64,000 nt of DNA, taken from positions 744,001-808,000 of the forward strand of contig VUYT01000003.1 of the NCBI GenBank assembly GCA_008802785.1, read 5' to 3'. The notes beneath the pieces were generated by a model. It was not told the origin of the DNA and did no database searches. It saw only the letters and a list, made by a program, of their open reading frames with translations. This document shows, one piece after another, positions 45,259 through 57,642 of the stretch. How positions within the stretch are numbered: position 1 is the first letter of the stretch; each line of letters begins with the position of its first letter. A program made the position numbers and the translations under genes. This DNA comes from Symmetrospora coprosmae (lineage: Eukaryota; Basidiomycota; Cystobasidiomycetes; Symmetrosporaceae).

Positions 45259-48200
45259 ATGTCGTCTGGAGATCAGCCCGAGGGCGCGGGTGCAGGCGCT
45301 GGCACAGGCGCTGCGCAGGGCGCTGCGGAGCCGGAGCGCAAGATAGGGAGCCTCAAAGATAGGTGAGCGGCGACAGCACAGCATCCTAGAGCGGTGGCAT
45401 GCATGGACGTGCAGCTGATATCAGGCTGCTGGTCTCCTTATCGCCTGTCCCCGTACAGGATTGCCATGTTCAACCAGCCAAAGGCCGCGGCGCCGTCTCC
45501 ACCTCCCAAACCGACAAAGCCCCGCGTCTTCAAGTGGAAGACGAGCGATCAGCAGCAGCAGCAGGTTGATACGGTGTCAGCATCAGCATCAGATGGCAGC
45601 AAGACGCTCTCCCTGCCGGATGCGCCTCCACCTGCTCCGAGCCCGTCGCCGGGCGGGGGCGGGACGTCATTCGCGAGCCCGCTGCCCGGTACCGAGGCGC
45701 AGTCGCAGTCGCAGCCGCCAATGCAGGGTGGAGCCTCCCTAGAGCCCGTCTCTTCACGCGCCTCTGCCATCTCGCAAGCTTCGACGTCGACGTCGTCCAA
45801 TGCGGACGCTCCGTCGTCGTCTGGGCTGTCCGCCGCAGACGCCAAGCAGACCGCCGGCAGCCTCAAGGACCGCATCGCAGCGCTGTCCGGACTCAAGGTG
45901 GACCAGCCGGGAGCACCGGGCAGAGCGCCGAAACCATGGCGCAAGAAGACTGCAGACGACGCGTCCGCTGCCGCTCCTGAGCTCATGTCTGACAAAGCTG
46001 CAGAGACCGTCCCGCTCGAGGACGGTCCCGCGTCAGAGCAGGCCCAGCAGCCGCCGCCGGCTATCAAGATCGATACCGACCTCGCGCAGGAGACGGCGCC
46101 AGGAACCGACACGCCGGGAGAGCCGACCACCATCAAGCCGCCGGCTGCGCTTCCCAGGCCGTCTTCGCCAACGGATAACCTCGCCAATGTCGTCGACGCT
46201 GCTCCTGACTCACAGCCCAAGTCCCCGCTCTCGAGCACATCTGACGCTCCGGCTGCGTCTCCCGGATCTGCCGGTGTCGCTATTGCAATGCCCGCCATGC
46301 CTACGCGTGCCAGAGGACCGCCTCGAAAGGGCAGAAGCGGCGGCAATGCCCCCGCTGCATCCTCTACGGGCGTCAGCCCTGCTGTCAGTCCGTCCACCGA
46401 GCAGCCACGGGAGACGGGCATCTTGCAGCGGGCAGAAGAGCCGACGCCAACCCTGGAGGAGATTAGCAGCCCCTCTGATGGTCCGAAGGAGTTCATCGGG
46501 GATAGCCAGCAGCAGGTAGCAGCGACCGCCGATGACGAAGATGAGAGCGCACAGGAGACTTTGCCTCCACCACCTCTCCCGCCTGTCGCGACACGCCCTA
46601 CTAATAGCGACACGGAGGGAGTGGTCACAGGCAGCGAGCCAGTCACCAAGTCTCCCGCTTCTCCCACGAAGCGCTCCTCGGTTGGCCAGGGTGTGGCGCT
46701 CCCACCACCTCCTCCACCTCCCACCGCCGCCGGAGCCGCCGAAGAGGACGATGATGAGCAGGAAGACGTCGATACAGAGGATGATGGGACTGCCGCTATC
46801 ACCACCGGACTCGCACAGCAGAGCCTCGGCAGCAAGTCCGATCGAGACCCCATGCGCCCTCCAGCACCGGCAGGTCCTCGCCCGCCTCTTCCCAAACCTG
46901 TCGACACATCTATGGCGGACGCAGACTCTAATTTAGCAGGAAGCGATGTCGCCTCGCCCACATCGGCCACCGATAAGCGCCGCTCCGTGGCGCGCCCGCC
47001 TGTCCCGCAAGGCTTCCAGGCTCCGCCTTCTCCCGCGACACAGACAAGTTTCAGCGATCTGCCTCCAATGTCTCCGTCTCGTCGAGCATCGGGCATGCGC
47101 ATCCTCACCGAACCCGAGTCAGAGCCCACAGCAGGCGACGGAGAGTTTGCCAACCCGGCATTGGACAATATAGCCAAATCGCCTGTCCAGCCAGAGATTT
47201 CGAAGCCGTTCGACACGGAGATTGTTACAAGCTCTGTAGAAAATCGGGCACCGCTCTCGCCCACGCCGTTCTCGCCCAACAGCGGCCCACCGCCTCTGCC
47301 CGGAAGCAGACCTCCACCTGCACCTGCTCCGGTCGCACAGGAGGACGACACGGAAAAGCCGTACGAGACGAACATTTCAGCATCTTCCGCATACAGAGCG
47401 TCGCAGGCTGAAGATGCGCAAGGTGAGGAGGAGGAAGGTCATGCCCAGGAGTTTGAAGACCCCGAAGCTGCCCGCCGCCAGGCGCTCGCCAAGCGCATGG
47501 CAGCTATGGGAGGTATGAACATGTTTGGCGGCGGAGGCATCGGTGGCTTGCGCAAGAAGAAGACACTGCCGCCTGTCGAGACTGAGTCGGCCATGCCACC
47601 GTCAGAGGAACCCACTTCGCCCATCGCCACCTCGGCCCCAGCCGTACCTGGCCAGAAGAGCAGGGAGGCAAGCATGGATGATGCCGGCGCAGAGGGAGCC
47701 CTCGAAGATACTCCGGCTTCGCCTGTCTCGCCAAAGCGGACTTCGAGCTTCAGGCCCCCAGCTGGCGCTTTCGTACTACCAAGTCTCGGCAAGCCAGCCG
47801 CTGCTGCGCCTCCAGCTGAGTCCGATGAGGCGGATGGCGCGCTTGAGGGAAATGCTAGTGCGACACCTGCGGTGCTTGCTCAAGAAGGCCAGGACGAGCC
47901 AGAGGCTGGCGATGAGACCATCACGCCCGGCCTAGCTGAGGAGGACGAGGAGCAATACGAGGAGGACCTCGGTGACGGGGAGGAGCAGTACGAAGATAAG
48001 CAAGACCTCGACGAGCCTGCTCCGGGCCCACCGCCGCCCCTCCCCACCGGTCGACCGCCGCGTCCACCGCCAGCTCCTGCCGGGCAATCGTTCATCGACG
48101 ACGAAACGGACACAGAGCCGACCAGCAAGCGAACGAGCTCCAACTTCAGCTCCGCGGCTGGCATACCTGACTTCCCGCAGCCCCCCGGGGCCCATGTCCG

Positions 48201-49047
48201 GACTACATCGAACCTCTCCTACGCTTCTCGGGACGACGGACGCTACCCGCCAGAGCAAATCGACGAAGAGGCGGAAGAGCGGTTTGATGAGGAGGAACAA
48301 AAGGCGCCCCCCTCCCTCCCGCCTTCGCGCCCGGCCCGCGCGGCACCAGTCATCGACACTGCCGTGGCCGGTGCACTCAGCAGCCAGTCGCCGCGCTCTC
48401 CTCCTGTGCGGTCGCCGTCCGTCCAGAGCACGCGCTCGATGCAGCAGATGCCGCGCTCGCCGTCAAGTGGCTACGGACACCAGCAGCAGGCCTCTTTCAG
48501 CCAGCTCTCTCCCAGCCCCTCCGTCAGCAGTCGGCGGTCGTCAACGCTCGTCCCGACACAGGGTTCCGCGGGCGCTCCAGCCTCAGCTTCTTCAGGTCCA
48601 GCGGGTCTGACGCACGACTACCTCAGCCAGCTCGCAGTAGGCGCCAGCCGCACAAAGGGCCGCGAACTCGACGGACAGCTAGCATCCGCCATCAACGATG
48701 TTGCGTACGGGTTCCGCACCGACCCGTACTCGTTTGGGCAGCTCGTATACCGCCTACACGTCACGGGCGAGAAAGGCGCATCGCCCGACCTGCAGATCCA
48801 GGGGCGGATCGAGCCGGGCTGCATCTTTCTCGCGTGGGACGCCAAGTTCGACCGCGGGCTCGGCAGGTCGAGCCTCAAGGTGGGGTCGCCGGAGGTGCCG
48901 CATGTGGGCATTGTCTGCGAGGATGTCAAGGACATCAAGAAGGCCAAGGTCAAGATCGTAGAGCTCGCGCAGGGCAGGCACCATGTTGAGACATACAAGC
49001 TGGACGATCTCAAACATGGCGCTGTCGAGATCCGGCGGTTGCCTTGA
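45259..49047 (+). CDS. BBC1/MTI1-like cortical actin-patch protein
   Basis: Exons 45259-45362 and 45459-49047; 1230 residues. The N-terminus carries KIGSLKDRIAMFNQPK and a second SLKDRIAALSGLKV, short lysine-rich repeats seen in BBC1/AIM3-type endocytic proteins. The middle is Pro-rich with many PPxPP and PPPPLP clusters, likely SH3 and profilin ligands. The folded C-terminal domain (from LTHDYLSQLAVGASR) shows VYRLHVTGEKGASPDLQIQG, RIEPGCIFLAWDAKF and VPHVGIVCEDVKDI, matching the C-terminal domain of yeast Bbc1/Mti1. The N-terminal SH3 domain of yeast Bbc1 is missing. Role in endocytic actin patches is inferred. A 608-codon antisense ORF (45549-47375) is a composition shadow. Confidence 0.72.
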
Positions 49048-49367
49048 TGCACGCTTATCCTGTGTAGTCGCATGCATGCCTTTTGTAGCGCATTTCTCCC
49101 AATGACGTCTCGCCCTTCCGTCGCCGCTCGCACCGCTTGCACCGCTTTCTCGCCCGCTCGCGACTCCCTCCCGCTTGCAGCGCCTGTCATTAGAGAAGTC
49201 CGCCACAGAATATTTTGCTGGCCAAGAAGTGCACATATTCGCTATAGATAACAACGCATAGAATGGATCAAATTTGGTGGTCTATACCTCTTGCCTGAGA
49301 AAGCCATAGTCCATGGAAAGCAGCAATATTACGATTTGTACAAGGTCCAAGTGGGCGAGGCCAGGTC
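49048..49367. other. convergent intergenic region
   Basis: 320 bp between two 3' ends; locally AT-rich near 49210-49330. No gene. Confidence 0.45.
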
Positions 49368-52300
49368 TCATGCCTCAAAGAGCCGCCTCCGCTCCTCCAT
49401 GGTCAGCAGACCATCGCTCTCGTCCCAGTTGGACATGTCTGGCAGATTCATGAGCATCATGGATCCTCTCTTCTTCTTCGTCTCGTCCGACATGGGCACG
49501 CGCAGGCCGTTTCTGGGAACGGCAGTCGGTGTGGGCGCTGCTACACTCTGCGAGGCCCATCCGGCTTCCGTACCCCTCGCGCCATTGCCGCTTCCGACAA
49601 GGTTGGCATACGACTCGGCGGTGATGGTCGTCCGGCGCGTGTCGAGGCCGTCAAAGTCGACGTCATGCAAGTCCTTGGGCGTCGCGGCGCTGCTGGCGCT
49701 GCTGAATGAGTCGCTGGACGACAGCTCCTCCTCATCATCCGGCGCAGGCTGGGCCTGCACCTGCTGCTGTTGTGAGTGCGGCAGCTGCGGGGTGCGAGGC
49801 TGGCTGCTCGTCTTGCGCACCATCTTCCACGACGGACGCGTCGACTCTGCAATGGGCGTGCGAGCTGACGCGGCGTCCTGCAGAGACTGGAGAGACGACA
49901 CGCTCGAGCGCTTGCGCGCCTGTGCGGCCTGTTGCGCCGCAGCGGCGGCTGAGCTGAAGAAGGGCGACGTGCCGCGACTGCCTGCAGACAGACCGGACGA
50001 GCCGGGCGGAGTGGTCCTCACCGAAGCCGTCGAGATGGTGAGCTGTGGCGGGGTGGACGAAGCCCGCTCGAGGAGGTTGGAAGCGGACGCGGTGCGCTGA
50101 TGCAGAAACTTGCGCGCAATGGGCGTAGCAGTGTGTGCGTCCTGCGCATCACTGTCAGTGTCCGTGTCGGTGCTCTTCCTCGGCCCAGAGTGCGTTGACG
50201 GCAGGTCGACAACATGCCAGCTCGCCCGGTAGTTTTGGTGCAGCCAGCCGTGTGACGTCTTGTGCGAAACGCCGCTGACGGTGCTCCAGCCAGACTCGAA
50301 GTTCGAATAAGGGGCTCGCAGCTGCTGAGTCGGGAGGAGCTCGCTGCCCAGCGAGGTCTTGGGCGGGAGGGCTGGTGCGCTGCCGGCTGTCGTGCCGGGT
50401 CTAGACGGCAGAGCGGGGAGGTTGCCATCACCGGTGCGGGTGCTGCCGGGTAGAGACAACGAGAGCGGCTGTCGGTCCTCTGTGATGATGGTTTGGAAGT
50501 CGAAAGAGAGCCGACCAATCTCGGTGCTGCCCAGCTGACCTGGCTTGGGAAAAATGAGATCGCGTTCCTTGACGAGGACGGAGAGCATGACGGGCGAGAG
50601 ACGGAGAGTGGGCGAGAGGATGAGGCGGAGGTTGGAGAATGTCATCTTGGTGACGGAGGAGAACGAGTCGAGATGTGCGAGGTGATATGCTGCAGTGAGT
50701 GCGGGACAACATGGATCAGGCAAAGCGTCTCGGGAATTCGAAAAGGATGTCGAGCGCACCTATTTCGCGCAAGAGCACCAGGTTCTCCCGCGGCAGCGAT
50801 TCTGAAAACAAGTCTCGTATCCGTTCTACGACGAGCGGCGAGGCCACCGACGCCCGGTTTGCCGAGCTGCCGCCCATGCTCGATGAGGCCGACAGAGAAG
50901 CCGAGAGAGGCGGGGCCGACTGCGTCGTCGCAGTCATGACTTTGGTCGAAGCGGAATTGCCCGTGTGCTCCATGAGGAGGAGATCTATGTCGCGCTCGAG
51001 GCTCTGCAGGAGCGACTGGGGCAGCTCGCGCAGCCACAGCTTGAAGCACGACGCGACGGCGCTGGGCTCGAGCTCGGACACGGCCAGCGTGCCGAGCAGG
51101 TCCACGTCCGTACCGGAGTCGAAGATGGCGCGCAGGTTCGCAACCTGCTGCGATGAGCCCGGGACGCGGTACAGCCCTTCTTCCCGCTTGCCCCACTCGT
51201 TGAGGTAATCCAGACAGCGAACGGCAACTGGCGCGCATCAGGAGGAAATAGTATGAGCGAAGGACCGTCAATAGATTGACGTCCGGACCACTCACTCGCT
51301 GGGAGATACTTGACTGCTTCCCGCCGCCTCTGCGCTGCCACCTCGCCGAGGGCATATCTCGCAGGCAGGTCGGGCACCTCTGCACCGGGCGCGAGCTTTG
51401 TCCGATCCGCTGCGACTTTCAGCGGCGCGCCAAAGACGTCTCCTGCACGGTTGCTAGGTATGCGTGTGCCGAGCACGACACGACTGCTGATGCTAGGTCT
51501 GCGCCCGCCTGCAGTCGCTGCGGTAGGCGGATGTGCGAACGTGCCTGACGCAGCGGGGTTGGGGCTGGACGAGGGCGATGGCGATGGCGAGAAGCCCGAA
51601 GCAGACGATGCGGATGATGGAAGCAAGCCGAGGCCGGACCAGCCGCCCTCGTGCTGCTGCTGCTGCTGGTCGGAAGCGCTTGTGGAGCGCTCCTTGCCCT
51701 TGCGCGTCAGACGCGCCGCTGCGCCCGTGACGAGATTGGCGCCGCGGTCCTTGACGGCACCTGCGAGGCCTCGCGACGAGGCGGACAGCGACATCTCATT
51801 CCCAGTGCTGCTAGCATTGCTGCTGCTGCTGCTATGTGCAGAGGACGAAGAGGCGGCGGTGGCCATGGCGGCGCTTGCGTGCTGCTTTGCCGCCTGGACC
51901 TTCTGCACTGCCGATGTGCCAAACTTGCTCGCGAGCGCTGCTATCCTGTTCCCTCCTGACGAGGTGCGCGACATGAGCGTGGGCCGCACTGCGATGTTGC
52001 CCGCTGTCGCGTTGATGGCGGCGGCGGCGGTAGAAGGCGGTGGCGTGACTTTCCGCATCTCTGCTGTTGTCTGCGACATGGTCATGAAGTGCGCCTGATG
52101 GTGCGGACCTGGAGAACTGCCATTGTCTATGCCTCCTTGAGATGGCGAACCCGTCATGCTCGACAAGGATGCGACCGACGCAGAAGTGTGGTGGTGGTGC
52201 CGCGAAGGCGGAGGAAGGACTGCGAGGTTGCCTGCTGGGTCGGTCGCGCCAGCTGCCGGCGCGCGTCCGAGGCCGAGCCCTAGAACAAGGGAGGGTGACG

Positions 52301-52562
52301 CAGAAGCAGCACGCGCATGACCCGGATGCGTCTGAGCTGGCTGCTGTGACTGTGCCAGCGCGTCGATGGCTGCCTGGTTGACGAGCGGGCGAGGTGGTAT
52401 AGCAGCAGTCGAGTGCGGCAGAGGAAGCTGCGAGATCCGAGGCGGTGGGACCCGCCGCACACGGGGTGATGGCTTGGTGGTGCCGGTGTCGACGATGTCA
52501 CTGCTGCTGCTGCTGCTGTTGCTCAATGGCAGCGCCTCCTGCTGGCCTTCCGTCTCGTGCAT
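49368..52562 (-). CDS. RhoGAP-domain GTPase-activating protein
   Basis: Stimulates GTP hydrolysis by a Rho/Cdc42-type GTPase. Exons 51296-52562, 50760-51227, 49368-50689; 1018 residues. Residues 1-385 are Ser/Gln/Pro-rich and disordered. The RhoGAP fold starts with VFGAPLKVAA, then (across intron 1) LPA-IAVRCLDYLNEWGKR and the arginine-finger loop EEGLYRVPGSS, DVDLLGTLAVSELEP, LWLRELPQSLL and (across intron 2) AYHLAHLDSFSSVTKMTFSN. The block arrangement resembles BEM3-like GAPs, but no PX or PH domain is visible. The C-terminal 300 residues are Ser/Thr-rich. Target GTPase unknown. Confidence 0.87.
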
Positions 52563-54061
52563 GATGACTGCGGATCACGGGGTGAGGACGTCGGTCGCTT
52601 CTGTGCAATGGGCAACGGCGCGCACAGATATGCACAGTCGGGCAGTGCGGGTGTCAGCCTTAATGCACTCGCCTGTATGGTCGCCTTTGGCACAAGCTTC
52701 CCACTCGCAGCGGGGTTGGACCACACCTACGGAGAGACAAGCCAGACTGGCAATCCTTCTCGCAGCCAGCTGCCCGTCCTCGCGCTCAACGGTAGTGAGC
52801 TTCTTGTGGGTCGCGATATCGACGACAGGCTGCCTGCGACTGCTGCTGCGGCTGCTCGATGGCTCTCGACGTCGGCTTTGGGTCCGTCCTCCCTCTGCGT
52901 CCCTCTGCGCGTCGACGCTGCGGGCGTTGCGACGGCGACCTCGACCTCGACTGCCTCGCAGGGAGGGCGCAACAAGACTGAGAGCCTACTGTATGTAGGT
53001 CGTCTGCTCGTCGGGCGCAGGAGCAGCGACACTACCTAGTAGAGGCGACGGCTGTGACTATACCTCTATCGCTCAGAGCGTGTTTGTGCACCTACGGTAG
53101 GGGAAGCAGGAGCGAGCAAGAGCCGCACAACCTGAAGGGACTCAAGAGCTCTGTCTCGGCACAAGGATACCGAGGTGAGCTATTCCACACAAGCACACAC
53201 AATGTTGTTGATGAGCAAATTGTCACGGCATACGGCACAGCACAGCGCTGCCACAGCGCCGGCGGTTGAGGCGCACAGTATTTGGAAGGCGTGTAAGGTA
53301 CGTGGAGGCATGCACTCATCGCGAAGACGCGTCGTGGTGGCGAAGCGAGCGAGCGGAACAGCAACACCCAGAGGGAACACTCATATGATACTCGTCATTG
53401 GCCTCATCGTGCATCGTCTGCTCAACGATGAAGAGTGCAAGGCAATGTCTTGATTGACGTCTGCTCCTCCTGCGGCTGGCCCAGGAGAGCAAGCCAAATC
53501 GAGGGCGCGGGGAGGCACATCTGAGCTCAGGGAGGCAATCCGAGCAAGCCTTGAGACGCATGCACTCGTTCATTGTTCATCATCAAGCGACTGCCCGCCT
53601 GCCCTTGCCTCCTTCCCCTTCCTCCACCGCTCGCTCCTACATGACGGGCCGTCCCGTCGGTGCCTGATCGGGAGTGGGAGTCGGGACGTGCTCGAGACGG
53701 ATGCACCGGCTTCTCTCTCCCGCTATCCAGAGCCAACAAAGCGCATCCTTGCGACAAGCGACAGCTCGATGCCCTCTGGCCGGCGATATGCTCCACCCAA
53801 GAAAGCTTGCCGCTTCTCGGCTGCGCCTGCGGCCGAGGGCTCCCGTCAGGTACATACGAATACCCTTCCCGCTCCGAAGAGTCAACGGGCGGCTCAATGC
53901 CTGGCAGATCTCGAGCCACTTGCGCCGCTCCTCACATTCTGTACCTCTGCTCGTCTCGTCTCGTCTTTGCTCTGCCTCAACTCCCCTTTCCGCTTGCCTC
54001 TAGCCTGCTCTGACGCCTTTCGTAGCGGTACCGCAAAATCACGTTGAAGACAGCCGCCGCG
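52563..54061. promoter_or_regulatory. long divergent intergenic region before the cysteine-rich cluster
   Basis: 1.5 kb between divergent starts of the RhoGAP and the first cysteine-rich gene. ORFs in it lack coding character. It holds an inverted-repeat element (53645-53689) that recurs upstream of the other two cluster genes, and a C/T-rich leader just before the start codon. Confidence 0.5.
53645..53689. promoter_or_regulatory. shared inverted-repeat element, copy upstream of cluster gene 1
   Basis: Left arm GGCCGTCCCGTCGG, central CTGATCGG, right arm GTCGGGACGTG. The same order (GTCCCG arm, GATCAGG-like centre, GGGACGT arm) is found upstream of the other two cluster genes. About 370 bp from the start codon. 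The role as an upstream activating site is inferred. Confidence 0.45.
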
Positions 54062-55486
54062 ATGGTCAACAAGCTGCTCCTCGGTCTGTTCGCAGTGTTG
54101 ATGCCCGCTTTCGTCGCGGCGCAGTGCGCGTCGGACTTGGACTGCTCAATCATCACGGGAGCGAGGTGCGACGGCGGAGTGTGCCGAAGAAGTGCGTACC
54201 TCTTTGCTGCTACTCCCCCTCCTCTGCGCTGACATGCGTCGCACTGTCTCCTCGTCTCCCTGTGATGGACATGCAGCTCTCGGATGCAGCAACAACAGGG
54301 AGTGCTTCGACAAGATCGGCAACTCGGCAGCCATCTGCGACGTCTCGCTCAACGCTTGCTTCGTGCCGTCGACCAATGGTGCGCGTCCTCGATTCTTCCC
54401 ATTCGGTGCCCACAGAAGCTGACTGCAGGATCTGCTTCTGGACGCAGTGCTAAACGGCGCTGCGGAAGGCCAGCAGTGTGGACTCGATGCTACTAGGAGG
54501 GGAGATGATTTCTCGTGTGCTTTGGGCCTGATCTGCCGAGGCCAGGTCTGCAACCAGCCCAGTCAGTTCTACTCGCCTGCTCGCGGCGACCGCCAGAGTC
54601 GGGACAAAGAAGCGACATGACATGCTGATCTGCCCTCGTACCCCTCGCGAACAGGTACGGTCGTTCAGGCTATGGGGTGCCCGAACGCTTTCTCCTGCGG
54701 GCCAGACGCACCGTGCAGCGGCGGGCAGTGCTCCAGATGTGCGTGGCTAGCAGAAGCGCTTACTGATGCAGACGCTCGGGGTTGCTGATGCGTATCTTCG
54801 GCTGACCTTGACTCGCATCCAGACAGCGGCTGCGGTTCGGACGCGGAGTGCGCGCGCAAGACGGGATTAACGCGAGCAAGATGCGACAGGGCCAGCAATG
54901 CTTGCTTTGTCGCTTCAGACAACCGTTCGTGTCTCTCTGCAGCTTGCCTTCTACGGTACTGCATCGGCTGATTCTGCTCATCTACACCTCTGCAGCATCG
55001 GGTCTACCCCAAGGAAGCGCCTGCGGGAGCGATCCGACCCGCAAGTCAGATGACAATTCGTGTGCATCCGGCCTCGTCTGCAGAGACCTGAGGTGCCAAA
55101 ATAACGGTCAGTGGCCACTTTGGGCGTTCCCCGGTGGCTCTTACCAATCCCGCACGAGACAAAGACTGAAACCTCAACATCTGGCCCCTTCCCTGCATGC
55201 AGTCCTCGGCGCCGGCTGCGCAACGAGCGCTCAGTGCCCAACGAGCCAAACGTGCGTCATCCCGTCGCTGCTGAAGCGGAGCAACCTCTTCATTGGCGGG
55301 ACGTGCACGGCCGAGGATCAGCCTTCGCCGCTGCACAACCCGGGCACGGGCGGCAAGTACAAGCGTTCCCTTCGCGTTGGACAAGATGGCGTGCAGGACG
55401 CGCGCGCCGTCATTCGCGGAAGGCAGGCGCTCACCCCGAGGCAGTACCGCACGAAAGCGCAGTCAGAGGTGGCGGCTCTGGCGTAG
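54062..55486 (+). CDS. secreted modular cysteine-rich protein, cluster gene 1 (two A-B-C units)
   Basis: Unrecognised family. Exons: 54062-54191, 54277-54378, 54448-54561, 54655-54738, 54823-54924, 54996-55106, 55203-55486; 308 residues. Signal peptide MVNKLLLGLFAVLMPAFVAA. Each exon carries one four-cysteine module. A (CASDLDCSIITGARCDGGVC) has spacing C-5-C-7-C-4-C. B (CSNNREC...ICDVSLNACFVPS) follows, then C (QCG...SCALGLICRGQVC). A second A-B-C set follows, less well conserved in A. The last exon has CATSAQCPTSQTCV, GGTC, then a Lys-Arg site in KYKRSLRVGQDG and the conserved tail AVIRGRQALTPRQY. Every intron is phase 1. Likely exported and possibly processed by a Kex2-type protease. Function unknown. 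Confidence 0.82.
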
Positions 55487-56607
55487 GTTGCGTCCCCTCG
55501 TACCGACACTTACGCACCGCGCGTGTGCTTGCGGGCGTCCTACAGCTGCTTCTGCACACCTGTTCGGTGGTCATGCGTTCTCGCAGCGACATCACTGGCC
55601 TCGACGTCGTCGCTGGCGTCTTCAGGTTACCAGGGAGAGGCCATGCCGAAGACAGCCTGGCCAGCTCAGACGCTGCGCGATCATGCAGGGGCGCGGACAT
55701 GAGTGTGAAGGGGGACGCGAGTAGCAGATGACGGAGCCGCGACCAACTATATACGCGCATTTAAAGACGCAGTTTGGGACATATCTCTTTGTTGTGACAG
55801 CCTTCCCGGCACGAGGTGGGCACTTGCAGGCCATCCTCCGCTCACACGCAGCTCCTTGAGATTGTCTAGCGATGTCCAGCGCAGAGCTCTCCCCGTTCTC
55901 AGCACTTCTCAACCGAGGTACTTTGCGATGAGCGGGTCCCGTGTCTGTCCCCCAAGGTCGATCAGGACGGGACGTCTCTTTCCTCCACTCCCACAGAGGA
56001 AAGCAGCCCGAACGCCGCAGAGATACGGCGCCATTGAAAGCTTCCGCGCACAGCCTGCCCGCCAGATCGCCTTCCCGCTCCACGCGAGCTGGCTCTTCCC
56101 GGTCTGACTCCCCTTGTTTCCCCATCCGTCACAGACCTCGGCTGGACGCACGCGCTCCCGGTGGAAGATCACCGCAAGAGCTTCTGGTAGGGGCAGCGGG
56201 GAGGCTGAAGGAGGCTGTCAGGATGTCTCGTCCTATTGATTGCGCCCACGCTGCCCCCGGTCGCTGCGTCTGAGCCGTGACGGGATGCTCTGATCGACAG
56301 TCTCGCACGGGAAGCCCATATTAATACGACTGACCGATTGCGTACGCACAATATCCCCCACTCTCGCCACACAATGCGTTATCTACGGCCACCGAGCCCT
56401 GACGAGATGTATGACGTGCGCCGGCACGCGCATCCTGCCTGCCCCGCAGACCGCTGTCGCTAGCAGGACCTTTCCTGCCTACCTGTCCTGCAGCCCTGAT
56501 GTCCGTCCCTTCGCTCTCTTCCCTCTCCGCTTGCATTTCGTTCTTCCCATCAGCTGCGCGATACCGTCTCGCAGGCCTTGCCGCTTCCGCTAGCCAAGGC
56601 AGCGAGT
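55487..56607. promoter_or_regulatory. intergenic, cluster genes 1 and 2
   Basis: 1.1 kb. It holds the second copy of the shared inverted-repeat element (55934-55975). No gene-like ORF. Confidence 0.5.
55934..55975. promoter_or_regulatory. shared inverted-repeat element, copy upstream of cluster gene 2
   Basis: Left arm GGGTCCCGTGTCTGTCCC, centre GATCAGG, right arm GACGGGACGTC. About 630 bp from the start codon. Same layout as the copies at 53645 and 58179. Confidence 0.45.
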
Positions 56608-57642
56608 ATGATGACCAACAAGTTGCTCTTTTTGCTGGTCTCCAGCTTGCTCCCAGCTCTGGCCCGGGCCGTGTGCACCACAAACGATGACTGCGACACG
56701 GCGGCCGGGGCAATGTGCAATGGGGGGGCAGTGCAGCAGAAGTACGCATATCTCCAGGCCGCCCGATGCGCTTGCCCGATCTCCCGACCCCACCGAGCGG
56801 GAGCGGGTAGGGCTTCGGCTGCACTTCACGTGCGGATCTTGTACTGACACACACGCTTACTCTTGTCCACGGTCGCAATCGGCTCCCTCCCCGCTCAACG
56901 CCGTCACGCGTCGTGACCTAATACCTAATCCAGCCTTCACCTGCGACTCGGACGCACAGTGCTACCTAAAGACGCGCGTGCCGCGTGCGCGCTGCGATCG
57001 GGAGCTGAATGCATGCTTTGTCGCCTCCTCTGCGCGTGAGTGACCGCAGGATATTGCGTTGGGCACAGCAGCTCTCGGCTCTTGCGGTGTAGACTGATTG
57101 CGCCGGGCCTGTCAGTTGGCGGTATCCAGTCAGGTCAGGCCTGTGGTACTGCGGACATGCCTGACAGGACGTCCGATGACGGAAGCTGCAACTACGGCCT
57201 GGTCTGCAGGAACCTGGTCTGCACAGACGGAGGTGAGCTTTGATGGTGCGAAGCGATTGCATGGCCGCTGAAATTGAATCTTCAATCAGTCGTCGGTGCT
57301 GGTTGTCTCAAGGACAAGGACTGCGGAGCAAATCAGGTCTGCATCTTCCCCAAGATCGTCATTCCCCTCCCCGATCCACTCGACCCTGGACCGCTTCCCC
57401 CTCCGCCTATTGATTTGCCCGGCATCGACTTGCCTGTCCTCACGCGCCGCAACGGAATCTTTGCTGGTGGAACATGCTCGAGCGAGCCGCCGCCGTCCCC
57501 ACATTACGACCCGATCAATCTCAAGTACAAGCGCTCACTTCGCGTCGGCCAGCCGGGCGTCGATGATGTACGGGCCGTCGTGCGAGGTCGACAGGCGAAA
57601 ACGCCCAGGCAGTACCGGGCATTCGCCGCTCAGCCTTCTTAG
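56608..57642 (+). CDS. secreted modular cysteine-rich protein, cluster gene 2 (one A-B-C unit)
   Basis: Paralogue of gene 1 with a single A-B-C unit. Exons: 56608-56741, 56934-57035, 57116-57232, 57290-57642; about 234 residues. Signal peptide MMTNKLLFLLVSSLLPALARA. Module A starts CTTNDDCDTAAGAMC; B is CDSDAQCYL...RCDRELNACFVAS; C is ACGTADMPDRTSDDGSC then NYGLVCRNLVC. The tail has CLKDKDCGANQVCIF, a Pro-rich insert, GGTC, the dibasic KYKRSLRVGQPGVDDVR and AVVRGRQAKTPRQY. Oddity: a run of seven G at 56722-56728 in module A puts the end of exon 1 one base out of the phase used by all its relatives. This is either a sequencing length error in the homopolymer or a real lesion. Without it the usual GGQCSR ending would be expected. 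Confidence 0.72.

Noticed and set aside
45549-47375. 608-codon minus-strand ORF opposite the BBC1-like gene
   Set aside because: Composition (Ser/Gly/Ala/Val) is the mirror of the Pro/Ser-rich sense frame; no domain, no introns, and the sense frame has clear motifs.
52563-54061. possible fourth cysteine-rich gene in the 1.5-kb gap
   Set aside because: No signal peptide, cysteine spacing or RGRQA..TPRQY tail was found in any frame.
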